DNA of 64,000 nucleotides from contig CAXXRT010000012.1 of assembly GCA_963666945.2 (NCBI GenBank), positions 1 through 64,000 on the forward strand, read 5' to 3'. Under the pieces are notes generated by a model. That model was not told the origin of the DNA. It did not search any database and saw nothing but the letters and a program-made list of their open reading frames with translations. Within the stretch, counting starts at the first letter, position 1; each line of letters begins with the position of its first letter. The stretch comes from G963666945 sp963666945. GTDB taxonomy: Bacteria > Bacteroidota > Bacteroidia > Bacteroidales > Marinifilaceae. Of the stretch, positions 19,365 through 28,643 are shown in pieces. Made by a program: the position numbers and the translations under genes.

Positions 19365-20813
19365 ATGATGAAAAAATATATAGAAATATTATTATTCTCC
19401 TTTTTGCTGTTTAGCTGTACTACAGTGGATGTATTGGAGAAATTGCCTCCTTATGAGGCTGATTTAGATGGTGCAATAACTAATGCTAAGAAGGTTGAAT
19501 TAGCATTGGTAGGTGTATATTCTAATTTATCTGCTGATGCATACAATTCAAGAGATGTTATTGTAGCAGGAAGTTTTAAGGCTGGTACAATGAGGAAACC
19601 TGAATGGTGGACAAGAGGAAATGCTGTATATTACTATGAGCGTTATTGGCCTGTTTTATCTGGTTCTAGTGATAAGGACTGGGACTTTGATTATGCTTTA
19701 ATAAAAAATGCGAATTTCTTATTGTCAGCTATAGATGGAATTAATGATTTTGAAGGAAACAGAAAAGATGAGATTGAAGGAGAGTTACATTTTCTAAAGG
19801 CTCTGGCTTATAATAGACTGATGTTGAGATTTGCTCAGTATTGGGATATGGATAGTAAGCTTGGGTTAATTGTTAGAAATGAACTTCCTGGTCTTGATAA
19901 TGTGAGGGTTGAGCGTTCTACTGTTGCTGAGAGTTATCAAATGATTCTTGATGAATTGGATATTGCTATTGATAAGTGTCCTGATTATTCAATTTGTTCT
20001 CAGGCGTCAGAGGTGGCAGCAAAAGCTCTTAAAACAAGAGTTCTATTCCAAATGGGAAAATATTCTGATTGTATTGATTTGGCAGATGAGGTATTAGATT
20101 ATACAGAAAATGGATTAGCTGCTGATTATTCAACTGTTTTCACAGATTATTCAACAACTAATGAAATACTTTTTGCCAGAGAATTTGGTGATTCTGATGC
20201 ATCAGGATTGGAAACTCGTATAAATTCATTTAGCTCAGGTAAGTGGGGACCTTCTTCAAACTATATAGCATTATTGGGTGATGATCCTCGTTTTAATGCA
20301 ATAATAGGCGATACTGTTGTGGTTGATTATAATTATGGAACAGCAGGTGTTGTTTACAAAAATGCGACAGTTAAAAAGCTTGTAAATGCCTCTAATAATC
20401 TTCCTGTTATTTATCTTAGAACTGCTGAAATTTATCTATTGAAAGCAGAAGCTATTTACCGTAATGGAGGTACTTATGAAGATGCTTATGCTCCAATTGC
20501 TGCTATTAGAAATCGTGCAGGTGCTGGTTCTGTTGCCCATGCTACAAAAGAAGAAATAGAAACTGCTATTTGTAATGAGTGGTTGATTGAAATGTCGTTT
20601 GAGAACTGGCATGAATATTTTGCATTGAGACGTTTTGGTGTTGAAAAATTACTTGAGAGAAACGATCTTCTAAAAGAAGCGTTGGATAAAGCAATAGAAA
20701 AGGGAAGTGAGGCTGAAGCTCAGTATCTTAAGCGAATTGAAGACTTTAGAATACTGCCTATTCCTTCGAGTGAATTGAATGGAAATCCAGTTGACCAGAA
20801 TCCTGGATACTAA
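19365..20813 (+). CDS. RagB/SusD family outer-membrane lipoprotein
   Basis: This 482-residue SusD lipoprotein is the partner of the SusC encoded nine bases upstream. The signal peptide ends in FLLFSC (Cys18). SusD-type features include LHFLKALAYNRLMLRFAQYW with its TPR-like helices, YLRTAEIYLLKAEAIYRNGG, and a C-terminal ENWHEYFALRRFGVEKLL and ILPIPSSELNGNP, which ends the family consistently. It would form a hinged lid over the SusC barrel on the cell surface. A terminator-like hairpin follows. Confidence 0.95.
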   Translation: MMKKYIEILLFSFLLFSCTTVDVLEKLPPYEADLDGAITNAKKVELALVGVYSNLSADAYNSRDVIVAGSFKAGTMRKPEWWTRGNAVYYYERYWPVLSGSSDKDWDFDYALIKNANFLLSAIDGINDFEGNRKDEIEGELHFLKALAYNRLMLRFAQYWDMDSKLGLIVRNELPGLDNVRVERSTVAESYQMILDELDIAIDKCPDYSICSQASEVAAKALKTRVLFQMGKYSDCIDLADEVLDYTENGLAADYSTVFTDYSTTNEILFAREFGDSDASGLETRINSFSSGKWGPSSNYIALLGDDPRFNAIIGDTVVVDYNYGTAGVVYKNATVKKLVNASNNLPVIYLRTAEIYLLKAEAIYRNGGTYEDAYAPIAAIRNRAGAGSVAHATKEEIETAICNEWLIEMSFENWHEYFALRRFGVEKLLERNDLLKEALDKAIEKGSEAEAQYLKRIEDFRILPIPSSELNGNPVDQNPGY

Positions 20814-20825
20814 AATAAGTTTATT

Positions 20826-20865
20826 AAGAGATGGGATTAAATCTTTAGTCTCATCTCTTTTTTAA
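20826..20865 (+). terminator. Terminator after susD (first ECF locus)
   Basis: AAGAGATG (20826-20833) pairs with CATCTCTT (20852-20859), and the pairing can extend inward through GGA/TCT with a wobble. A run of T (CTTTTTTAAT) follows. It probably limits transcription into the TlpA-like gene, which starts 172 bases further on. Confidence 0.75.
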
Positions 20866-21037
20866 TAAAATCTTGTAACCATTTAATCGTAAATTTTTTT
20901 ATTAATTATCTGAATAAGGTCTATTTATCCGAATTTGCTTTAATTGTTTAGTATTTGAAGTATAAATTCCTAAAGGGAAAAGTACTGTTTGTTCAGATTT
21001 TTTGTTTGTAAGTGAATTTGCGTTATAATTTTAAAAC

Positions 21038-22075
21038 ATGAATAAGTTTTTTAAATGTATGGGTTTTATACTCATAGTATTCTGTATCGTTTCTTGTTCT
21101 AAACCTTCATTGAATATTAAAGGAAAAATTACAAATGCAAAGGATGCAAGTCTTTTTTTCTGGGTATTTGAAGACGGTGATTTTATAAGGAAAAAGGAAA
21201 TCAAGGTTAAAAATGGAGAATTTTCATTTTCATATGAAATTGGAAATTCTGAAATAGGATATATAACGAGTGTTGATAAATTCAAATATGGTAAGTTAAT
21301 ATTCTTAGAGAATTTAACTCTTAATATTGAAGGTTTAATTTATGGTGACTTATTTAGAGTAAATAAACTAGAGGGGGAAGGATTAAATTCGTTGTTCTTT
21401 GCATTTGAACAGGATAGAATAAAACTACTAAGGGGAGATATAAAAGGAGAATATTATGCAAAAGAAAGGGAACTTAAAGAAAAGTTTATTTCTGATAACA
21501 ACTCTAATATTCTTGGATTATATGAATTATATGAACTATCAAAGAATCCAGATAATTATTTAAGTGTTAGCAAGATTTTTCTAGATATTCCTGAATCATC
21601 CAAAAGTTTTAAGCTATATAATGAGATTGAGAAGAATTTAAAAATATTAAAATCTATAACTCCTGGAAACAGGGCTGTTGATTTTAATTTTAAGACTCTT
21701 GAAGGGAAAGATGTAAATCTTGACTACTTCAAAGGTAAAGTATTAATGATTGATTTCTGGGCTTCATGGTGTGCTCCTTGTTGTGCGGAATTACCCCATG
21801 TTAAGGAGTTATATGATAAATATCACGATCAGGGATTTGAGGTTCTTGGCATTTCTTTAGACAGTAAAAAGGAAAGATGGTTGTCTGCTATTAAAAAGTT
21901 CGAATTAAACTGGCATAATTATTCTGACCTTAATAAATGGGATTGCGCCTTTGCAAAGAAGTATTTTGTTAGAGGAATACCTTATAATGTTATAATTGAT
22001 AAAAATGGCAATATTGTTGCCAAGGCTATTCATGGCAAGCAATTGGATGAAACAGTTGGGAAATTACTAAAATAG
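21038..22075 (+). CDS. TlpA-like thioredoxin-fold lipoprotein
   Basis: This 345-residue lipoprotein has a signal peptide ending in CIVSC (Cys20). The N-terminal beta-rich DUF4369-like domain begins with LNIKGKITNAKDASLF. The C-terminal redoxin domain (about residues 205-345) contains the active site FWASWCAPCC, with CAPC at 245-248 and an extra Cys249, and the cis-Pro segment VRGIPYNVIID. Such proteins are envelope thiol-disulfide reductants, of the TlpA/ResA type. The gene follows SusCD after a terminator and precedes another thioredoxin-fold gene, so it is part of the ECF-controlled neighbourhood. The adjacent third cysteine is unusual for the motif. The redox partner is unknown. Confidence 0.92.
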   Translation: MNKFFKCMGFILIVFCIVSCSKPSLNIKGKITNAKDASLFFWVFEDGDFIRKKEIKVKNGEFSFSYEIGNSEIGYITSVDKFKYGKLIFLENLTLNIEGLIYGDLFRVNKLEGEGLNSLFFAFEQDRIKLLRGDIKGEYYAKERELKEKFISDNNSNILGLYELYELSKNPDNYLSVSKIFLDIPESSKSFKLYNEIEKNLKILKSITPGNRAVDFNFKTLEGKDVNLDYFKGKVLMIDFWASWCAPCCAELPHVKELYDKYHDQGFEVLGISLDSKKERWLSAIKKFELNWHNYSDLNKWDCAFAKKYFVRGIPYNVIIDKNGNIVAKAIHGKQLDETVGKLLK

Positions 22076-22164
22076 GAATAACTACTTTGAACTCGGGAAA
22101 ATTTAAAGTGTCTATATATGGGGTTTTTAATAAATCCTAAAATAACTTCAAAATATTATTAGTG

Positions 22165-23340
22165 ATGAATAAAGTTGTATTGAGTATTTTTATTGTGTTG
22201 AGTTCTTTATTTGTTTCAGCACAAACAGGAATTAAGTTTCAGCACAAATCATTTGATGAGGTTTGTGAAATGGCTGTTGAGCAAAATAAATTAGTGTTTA
22301 TTGATTTCTATACACAGTGGTGCGGTCCATGTTTAAATATGGTAAAAACTGTATTTATTTTACCGGAAGTCGGGGAATTTTATAATAAAAATTTTGTTTG
22401 TCTTAAAGTTGATGCTGAGACAAAAGAGGGAAGGGTACTTGCACAAAATTATGGAGTTCAATCATATCCAACATATTCTTTTATTAATCCAAAGAATAAA
22501 AAATTAGTACACCATTGTGGGGGACGAAAATCTATGGAAGAGTTTTTAGCTGTAGGAAAATCTGCTATAGATCCTCAGAAAACTTCAATATATATTCTTT
22601 CTGAATATAATAATGGGAATAGAAGCAAGGATTTTTTGATCTCATATGTGAGGTATATGTCTTCAATTTTTGACAGAAATGCTGTTTCCACTGGATTTGG
22701 TGAAATAATAAAAAATGGTGGAAAGTTGACTGAGCCTGAAATATGGAATTTATATAATGATTGTATTTCAGGGTATGATAATCCTTATTTAAAAGAGGTT
22801 TCTGATAATTATTCTAAGTTTGTGGAGTTGTTTGGAAAGGAGACTGTTGATACAAAACTGGCTAAAGAAACTGGTTATTGTAGTGAGGATTTTATGGATA
22901 AATTATGTGATTTCGAAGGTAAAGGTTTTAATTTAAGGTTTAAGAAAATTTCTGATTTTATATATAAGGATAATAATTATAGTGAGGCTATTATTTTAAT
23001 CGATTCAGCTATTTCAGATAAATCATTGGATAAGCAGAAAGTAATTGATAGGTTGAAATTTATGGTAAGGATTAATGAGCGATATGGAGCAAATTACACT
23101 GATGAATGGTTTTTTAAAAGTGTTGAGTATTTACGCTATATTGCTTATAATAATGCAGACCGCGATGATGCTAGAATTCACTATGAATATGCTTTAGCAC
23201 TAGAAATGCTAGCTGAAAGAATAGCTCAAAAAGGAAATGAAATCCCAGAATTCTTGAAGAATGTACCTGAATATGGTAAAAAAGAATATTCTACTCGTCC
23301 TGATGAATTAAAGCAGAAACCTAAATACAGGAAGAAGTAG
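22165..23340 (+). CDS. Secreted thioredoxin-fold protein with helical C-terminal domain
   Basis: This protein of about 391 residues has a signal peptide (MNKVVLSIFIVLSSLFVSAQ). ATG at 22165 is chosen over the GTG one codon earlier. Residues about 25-145 form a thioredoxin domain with FIDFYTQWCGPC (CGPC at 53-56) and cis-Pro segment VQSYPTYSFI. The remaining 240 residues are helical and resemble, by eye, the C-terminal domain of the three-fold protein at 40650 and the protein at 8587. It probably acts as a periplasmic disulfide reductase or isomerase. It is the last gene of the first ECF/FecR/SusCD neighbourhood, 89 bases after the TlpA-like gene, and ends at a bidirectional terminator. Confidence 0.9.
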   Translation: MNKVVLSIFIVLSSLFVSAQTGIKFQHKSFDEVCEMAVEQNKLVFIDFYTQWCGPCLNMVKTVFILPEVGEFYNKNFVCLKVDAETKEGRVLAQNYGVQSYPTYSFINPKNKKLVHHCGGRKSMEEFLAVGKSAIDPQKTSIYILSEYNNGNRSKDFLISYVRYMSSIFDRNAVSTGFGEIIKNGGKLTEPEIWNLYNDCISGYDNPYLKEVSDNYSKFVELFGKETVDTKLAKETGYCSEDFMDKLCDFEGKGFNLRFKKISDFIYKDNNYSEAIILIDSAISDKSLDKQKVIDRLKFMVRINERYGANYTDEWFFKSVEYLRYIAYNNADRDDARIHYEYALALEMLAERIAQKGNEIPEFLKNVPEYGKKEYSTRPDELKQKPKYRKK

Positions 23341-23400
23341 TATTTACGACTTTACGGGAAATATATATATTAGTTTGACAGATTTCAAGACTAGATTTAA

Positions 23401-23437
23401 AAAATAGGCTGCCTTTTCATTTAAGGTAGCCTATTTT
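23401..23437. terminator. Bidirectional terminator between the thioredoxin gene and rnfA
   Basis: AAAATAGGCTGCCTT (23401-23415) and AAGGTAGCCTATTTT (23423-23437) form a 15-bp stem with one mismatch (G-T wobble type) and a seven-base loop. A and T tracts on both sides fit use by both convergent units. Confidence 0.88.
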
Positions 23438-23458
23438 AATATTGTATTTTATCTTTTC

Positions 23459-24031
23459 TTATACTATTCCGGCAAATCCCATAAACGCCATTGCAAGGAG
23501 TCCTGCCACTATTAACGCAATTGGTGTACCTTTCATTCCTTTTGGCATTTCAAGAAGATCAAGATGTTCTCTTATACCTGCAAAAATTGTAAGTGCCAGT
23601 CCAAATCCTATGGCTGTTGCTGCTGAGAATACTACTGATTCTACCAGGTTATAATCTTTTTGGATAACCATGATTGCTACTCCTAATACAGCACAGTTTG
23701 TTGTAATAAGAGGCAGGAATACTCCAAGTGCCTGATATAATGATGGGCTTACTTTTTTAAGAATTATTTCTACCATCTGAACAAGCGCTGCAATAACCAA
23801 AATAAATGAAATGGTTTGCATAAATCCTATGCCAAAAGGATCCAGGACAAACTTTTGAATAATATACGTTACTATAGTTGCAAGTACCATTACAAAAGTC
23901 ACTGCACCTGTCATACCAACGGCTGTTGATACTTTCTTAGAAACACCAAGGAATGGACATATTCCTAAGAATTGTGCCAACACAATATTGTTTACAAATA
24001 TTGCTGATATTATAATTATTATATATTCCAT
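23459..24031 (-). CDS. rnfA: Rnf electron transport complex subunit RnfA
   Basis: This 190-residue integral membrane protein has six hydrophobic segments and is the RnfA/NqrE homologue. The diagnostic N-terminal helix reads NIVLAQFLGICPFLGVSKK, and a mirrored helix LITTNCAVLGVAIMV carries the second conserved Cys; the two cysteines coordinate an iron-sulfur centre at the membrane core. It is the last gene of rseC-rnfBCDGEA, 11 bases after rnfE. Rnf couples ferredoxin oxidation and NAD reduction to Na+ or H+ pumping across the inner membrane. Length and order are normal. Confidence 0.97.
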   Translation of the reverse strand: MEYIIIIISAIFVNNIVLAQFLGICPFLGVSKKVSTAVGMTGAVTFVMVLATIVTYIIQKFVLDPFGIGFMQTISFILVIAALVQMVEIILKKVSPSLYQALGVFLPLITTNCAVLGVAIMVIQKDYNLVESVVFSAATAIGFGLALTIFAGIREHLDLLEMPKGMKGTPIALIVAGLLAMAFMGFAGIV

Positions 24032-24042
24032 ATCTTATTCTC

Positions 24043-24627
24043 CTAAGCTTTTCTAAGTTTGTTGATCAAAGCAATTAAGTACCCAAGGGCAATAAATGCT
24101 CCTGGTGCAAGTACGAAAATTAACATTCCGTAGCTTTCGTTGAAAATTGCGATATTAAAGAATTTACCACTACCAAGAAGTTCTCTTGTCCCTCCAAGAA
24201 GAGTTAGGGCAAAAGCAAATCCTAATCCCATGCTTGCTCCATCTATTATTGAAGATAAAGGACTGTTTTTTGATGCAAAAGCTTCTGCTCTTCCTAGGAC
24301 AATGCAGTTAACTACAATAAGTGGGATAAATAGCCCTAACGATTCGTGTAAAGATGGAAGATAGGCAGCCATTGACATATCGACAATAGTTACGAATGCA
24401 GCGATTATCACAATAAAACCCGGTATACGTACCTTGTCTGGAATTAAGTTCGCAACAACTGATATTACCAGGTTAGACATTACAAGAACAAATGTTGTTG
24501 CAAGTCCCATACCCAGTCCGTTTATTGCCGAGGTTGTTACACCAAGCGTTGGACACATACCAAGAAGAAGAACAAATACTGGGTTCTCTTTGATAAATCC
24601 TTTAGTAAAATTTTTTACCTGACTCAT
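24043..24627 (-). CDS. rnfE: Rnf electron transport complex subunit RnfE
   Basis: This 194-residue polytopic membrane protein is homologous to RnfA but distinguished by PVFVLLLGMCPTLGVTTSAING near the N-terminus, which is the RnfE/NqrD pattern, and by LIVVNCIVLGRAEAFASK in the middle. Both carry the conserved half-channel cysteine. It pairs with RnfA to form the membrane iron-sulfur centre. It lies between rnfG and rnfA with short gaps. The ORF is intact. Confidence 0.97.
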   Translation of the reverse strand: MSQVKNFTKGFIKENPVFVLLLGMCPTLGVTTSAINGLGMGLATTFVLVMSNLVISVVANLIPDKVRIPGFIVIIAAFVTIVDMSMAAYLPSLHESLGLFIPLIVVNCIVLGRAEAFASKNSPLSSIIDGASMGLGFAFALTLLGGTRELLGSGKFFNIAIFNESYGMLIFVLAPGAFIALGYLIALINKLRKA

Positions 24628-24659
24628 TTTAATATCTTTTATAACCTATGGGTTAGTTA

Positions 24660-25241
24660 TTATTTCTTGTTTTGGCTATATGCATTGTAAGCTCTCTGCA
24701 CTGCATCAAGGAATGCTCTTGAACTAATAGTAGCTGCAGTAATTGCATCAACGTCACCTCCGTCTTTCGATACTATCATCTTAGACTGAGAAGGGTTCAT
24801 TCCTACAATACTGCCTTTACCTTCTTTAGTGAACCACTTGTCCATTTTAGAACCAAGTCCAGGAGTCTCTTTGTGTTCAAGTACCGAGTAGTTGTAGATA
24901 CTGCCATCTGGTTTAAATCCTACCATTATCCAGAATTGACCGGAGAAACCTTTATTTGTAAAGGTCTTTACAGCTGTTCCTACAAGTTCACCTCCTTTTT
25001 TTGCGGGATACATTTCAATTTTTCCTCCGTCTATATCTGCAGCATACATTTCTTCATTAGGATTATTGTCAAAAGAAGGTACAACTGATTTTATAGCCTT
25101 TAGTTTTTTATTTTGCTTTGCAGTGGCAATAGGTTCTTTGGTCAATTCATAAACCATTCCAACAGCTGCAGAAGCAATCAGTGTTACAGATAATAACACT
25201 AATACCATATTTTTGAATGAAGATTCTAATTTCTTTGCCAT
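24660..25241 (-). CDS. rnfG: Rnf electron transport complex subunit RnfG
   Basis: This 193-residue protein has one N-terminal membrane anchor (MVLVLLSVTLIASAAVGMVY) and a periplasmic FMN-binding domain. The flavinylation region reads DAITAATISSRAF (near residue 170), close to the (S/T)GAT consensus for covalent FMN attachment, with Ala where Gly is usual. LEHKETPGLGSKMDKW is the standard upstream FMN-domain motif. The second Thr would be the covalent site (inference). It lies 38 bases after rnfD. Confidence 0.96.
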   Translation of the reverse strand: MAKKLESSFKNMVLVLLSVTLIASAAVGMVYELTKEPIATAKQNKKLKAIKSVVPSFDNNPNEEMYAADIDGGKIEMYPAKKGGELVGTAVKTFTNKGFSGQFWIMVGFKPDGSIYNYSVLEHKETPGLGSKMDKWFTKEGKGSIVGMNPSQSKMIVSKDGGDVDAITAATISSRAFLDAVQRAYNAYSQNKK

Positions 25242-25279
25242 AATTCTATATTATAAATATGTGAATTCTTCTGTTTTCT

Positions 25280-26278
25280 TTATTTAGATTTTTCACCAAA
25301 TCTTTTTGGCTTACAGAATGCATTTAATAATGGTGTGAAAGCATTCATTATAAGAATGGCAAATGAAACACCTTCAGGGTAAGCTCCGAAAATTCTGATG
25401 ACCACAGTTAGAATTCCGATTCCAATACCATATATAAGCATTCCTTTGTTTGACATAGGCGATGTTACATAGTCGGTTGCCATAAATATTGCCCCTAGTA
25501 ATAATCCCCCTGTAAGAAGATGGAATAAAGGATTTGCAAACTGAACAGGATCGGCTAGATGAAGAATTCCAGTAAATACTGCAACTGTTCCTAGTATTGC
25601 AACTGGAATATGCCATGTAATTATTTTCTTCACTAGCATATAAGCTAAACCAAGTATAAGTGCCACTCCTGCAACTTCTCCTAAACTTCCTCCCATATTA
25701 CCCATGAACATATCCTGGTAAGAAGGGAAATTACTCTGAGCCATTACCGAACTGACAGATTCTCCGTTTTTAACGGCTTCTTTAAGTATTGCAAGTGGCG
25801 TTGCTCCTGTCTGAACATCTATATATCCCGTCTTTAATCCTTCGGCTACTGGCCATGAAGTCATTTGTACAGGGAAAGATATTAGAAGGAATACACGTCC
25901 AACCAAAGCAGGGTTAAAAACATTGTTTCCAAGTCCTCCAAAGCTTAATTTACCCACTCCTATGGCAACTAAAGCTCCTATAATGATTATCCATACAGGA
26001 AGATTCGAGGGTACGTTAAAGGCTAATAATAATCCTGTAATTAAGGCGGAACCATCGTTTATACTTGGTGCTGTTTTTAAAAGATATTTTTGAATAATAA
26101 ATTCAAAGAATAAACATGCTGCTACTGAAGTTAGCGTTACAACAATAGCTCCCATGCCGAAATAAAGGAAAGATAGTACTAATGCAGGTAACATTGCTAT
26201 TACCACTCCGTACATATTTTTCTGTATGGAATCACCGCTGTGTACATGTGGTGAAGGGGATATAAATAAATTACTCAT
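25280..26278 (-). CDS. rnfD: Rnf electron transport complex subunit RnfD
   Basis: This 332-residue polytopic membrane protein is the RnfD/NqrB homologue. The N-terminus SPSPHVHSGDSIQKNMYGVV is characteristic. The covalent flavin site appears in VQTGATPLAIL, where the Thr of TGAT would carry FMN. GNNVFNPALVGRVFLL and ATDYVTSPM are further family blocks. It forms the ion-translocating core together with RnfA and RnfE. The gene sits in the usual B-C-D-G-E-A order. Confidence 0.97.
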   Translation of the reverse strand: MSNLFISPSPHVHSGDSIQKNMYGVVIAMLPALVLSFLYFGMGAIVVTLTSVAACLFFEFIIQKYLLKTAPSINDGSALITGLLLAFNVPSNLPVWIIIIGALVAIGVGKLSFGGLGNNVFNPALVGRVFLLISFPVQMTSWPVAEGLKTGYIDVQTGATPLAILKEAVKNGESVSSVMAQSNFPSYQDMFMGNMGGSLGEVAGVALILGLAYMLVKKIITWHIPVAILGTVAVFTGILHLADPVQFANPLFHLLTGGLLLGAIFMATDYVTSPMSNKGMLIYGIGIGILTVVIRIFGAYPEGVSFAILIMNAFTPLLNAFCKPKRFGEKSK

Positions 26279-26340
26279 AGGTTTAAATTTATTTTAAAAC
26301 ACTTACTATAGTGTAATCTTTAATTAATTTTTAAAAGAGA

Positions 26341-27675
26341 TTATTTGCTCTTTCTGTTTCTTATCATTTGTCCCGTACGGCCTTTACCTAAACGTATATA
26401 GTCAAGAAGAGGTCTGTTAGCAGGGCATGTGAAGCTACACGATCCACATTCTATACAATCCATTACTTTTTCTGTTTCCAGTCTTTCTAGCATATTCTTG
26501 TCTGCAAGAGTCATTAAAAGGAATGGCTCAAGCCCCATGGGGCATACGGAAACACATTTTCCACAACGTATGCAATTTTGCATTTGTCCTCTTTGGGCTT
26601 CTTTTTCATTCATGATAAGAACACCTGAACTTCCCTTTGTTAATGCAATATCAGCGTTAATAAGTGCCTTACCCATCATAGGACCACCTCCAATAATTTT
26701 CCCTGTATCTTCGGGTAATCCTCCTGCAGCTTCTATAAGATTTGAAATTGGAGTACCAAGACGACAAAGGTAGTTTCCTGGTTTTTTTACGGATTTACCT
26801 GTTATTGTAACTACTCTTTCAAAAAGAGGCTTGTTCTTTTGAATTGCCTCATAAACAGCTAAGGCAGTACCTACGTTTTGAACAACAGCTCCAACGGCAA
26901 TAGGAAGAGCTCCCGATGGAACTTCACGGTTGATTGTTGCCTTTATAAGTTGTTTTTCACCTCCCTGTGGATATTTTACTTTTAGGGGACATATTTCTAT
27001 CCCTAAATATCTTTGTGCAAGTTCAGTTAAGTGTTTTATTGCATCTGGCTTATTGTTTTCAATACCAATTATGGCTTTGTCAACATTAAGAGATTTCATT
27101 AGTATTTGTGTACCTATCATTATTTCTTCGCCCTTTTCCATCATTACAATATGGTCGGAAGTAAGATATGGCTCACATTCTACTGCGTTAATGATAAGAA
27201 CTTCTGCTTTTGTCCCGGGAGGAGGACTTAATTTTACATTTGTAGGGAAAGTAGCTCCACCAAGACCAACAATCCCGGCATCAGCTATCTTCTTTATTAT
27301 TTCGTCTTTTTCAAAAGCTACAGTTCTGTTAATGGCAGTTGTTCTGTCGATTTCTTCAGACCATTCATCTCCTTCTACCTTTAAAATTATTGAGGGTTTT
27401 GGATAACCGCTTGCATCAGTTACATTATCAATTTTTAGAACAGTACCTGAAACAGAAGAGTGAATATTGGCAGATACAAAACCTGAAGATTTTGCAATAA
27501 TCTGACCAACTTTTACGTAGTCTCCTTTCTGTACAATTGCTGTTGCTGGAGCACCTATATGTTGAGCGATAGGAATAATTACTTGTTCAGGTAAAGGAAG
27601 AACTTCAATGTTTTTACCTGCAGATAATTTATTTTCCGGTGGATGAACACCTCCTATTTTGAATGTTTTTAACAT
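26341..27675 (-). CDS. rnfC: Rnf electron transport complex subunit RnfC
   Basis: This 444-residue cytoplasmic-face subunit binds NADH/FMN and two [4Fe-4S] clusters. It begins with the RnfC barrel-sandwich (GGVHPPENKLSAGK). The NADH/FMN-binding domain includes GIVGLGGATFPTNVKL and INAVECEPYLTSDH. The ferredoxin-type motifs CIRCGKCVSVCPMGLEP and CIECGSCSFTCPANRPL lie near residues 370 and 410. Length is typical for short RnfC without the C-terminal extension seen in some Gammaproteobacteria. It lies 39 bases after rnfB. Confidence 0.97.
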   Translation of the reverse strand: MLKTFKIGGVHPPENKLSAGKNIEVLPLPEQVIIPIAQHIGAPATAIVQKGDYVKVGQIIAKSSGFVSANIHSSVSGTVLKIDNVTDASGYPKPSIILKVEGDEWSEEIDRTTAINRTVAFEKDEIIKKIADAGIVGLGGATFPTNVKLSPPPGTKAEVLIINAVECEPYLTSDHIVMMEKGEEIMIGTQILMKSLNVDKAIIGIENNKPDAIKHLTELAQRYLGIEICPLKVKYPQGGEKQLIKATINREVPSGALPIAVGAVVQNVGTALAVYEAIQKNKPLFERVVTITGKSVKKPGNYLCRLGTPISNLIEAAGGLPEDTGKIIGGGPMMGKALINADIALTKGSSGVLIMNEKEAQRGQMQNCIRCGKCVSVCPMGLEPFLLMTLADKNMLERLETEKVMDCIECGSCSFTCPANRPLLDYIRLGKGRTGQMIRNRKSK

Positions 27676-27714
27676 TGTATTATCCTCCTTTATTTATCTG
27701 TGTTATTTGTATTG

Positions 27715-28632
27715 TTATCTGCCTCGGGAGCCTTGTCCTGTTTTTTTTTCTTCAGGCTTATTCTCTTTTTCTTTTTGGGGGGCTACCGGATCTTCAGCAG
27801 GTTTAACTTTTTTAGGTGGAAAATTTACTTCCTGAATTGCACCTGTTGGGCAAACAGCAACGCATTTCCTACAAAGTTTACACTTTTCAAAGTCTATATA
27901 TGCGAGATTGTTTTCAACAACAATGGCATCGAAAGGACATTCCTTAACACATTTCATGCAACCAATACATGCAACGTTGCATGCTTTACGGGCAGGCCCT
28001 CCCTTATCTTTATTCATACATGAAACAAAAACTCTTCTTCCTTTAGGTCCTTTGTTCCGCAGTTCAATAAGATTTTTAGGACATGCTGTCACGCAGGCTC
28101 CACAAGCAACACATTTTTCTTCATCTACAACCGGGAGACCAGTTGTTTTATCCATGTGAATTGCATCAAAATTACATACATCCACACAGTCGCCACATCC
28201 CAGGCATCCGTACTGACATGCCGTCTCTCCTGCATATAACGAAGCTGCAATAGCACAGCTGGCAGCTCCGTCATAATTATTTGTTCTTGGTCTGTTTTCA
28301 CAACTGCCATTACACTTTACAACTGCAATTTTTGGTGTCTGCGCTTCGGCCTCAAGTCCAAGATACGCTGCAATGGAAGACATTGTTTCAGCTCCACCGG
28401 CAGGGCAATTTAAACCTTCCAGGTTATTTGCTTTTACCATAGCTTCTGCAAGTCCTCTACATCCGGGATATCCACATCCTCCACAATTTGCTCCTGGGAG
28501 CAAAGCCTCCACCTCATCAATTCGAGGATCCTCGAATACCTTGAATTTTTGTGCTACAAAATATAGAATGACTGCGGCAGTCACTCCAATCGCACATAGT
28601 GATAAAATTGTTAATAATACTGTAATACTCAT
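27715..28632 (-). CDS. rnfB: Rnf electron transport complex subunit RnfB
   Basis: This 305-residue ferredoxin-like subunit has an N-terminal membrane anchor (SITVLLTILSLCAIGVTA), then the [4Fe-4S] domain with LLPGANCGGCGYPGC. Four ferredoxin-type motifs follow: CLGCGDCVDVC, CVACGACVTAC, CIGCMKCVKEC and CKLCRKCVAVC. It accepts electrons from ferredoxin and passes them on. The C-terminal 30 residues are Lys/Glu/Pro-rich low complexity, as is common in this subunit. It starts 11 bases after rseC. The ORF is intact and cluster ligands look complete. Confidence 0.97.
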   Translation of the reverse strand: MSITVLLTILSLCAIGVTAAVILYFVAQKFKVFEDPRIDEVEALLPGANCGGCGYPGCRGLAEAMVKANNLEGLNCPAGGAETMSSIAAYLGLEAEAQTPKIAVVKCNGSCENRPRTNNYDGAASCAIAASLYAGETACQYGCLGCGDCVDVCNFDAIHMDKTTGLPVVDEEKCVACGACVTACPKNLIELRNKGPKGRRVFVSCMNKDKGGPARKACNVACIGCMKCVKECPFDAIVVENNLAYIDFEKCKLCRKCVAVCPTGAIQEVNFPPKKVKPAEDPVAPQKEKENKPEEKKTGQGSRGR

Positions 28633-28643
28633 TTTAAATCTGT

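Noticed and set aside
27715..28632. Possible extra iron-sulfur clusters in RnfB as a novelty
   Set aside because: Long RnfB proteins with several ferredoxin-type motifs are common in anaerobic Bacteroidetes.
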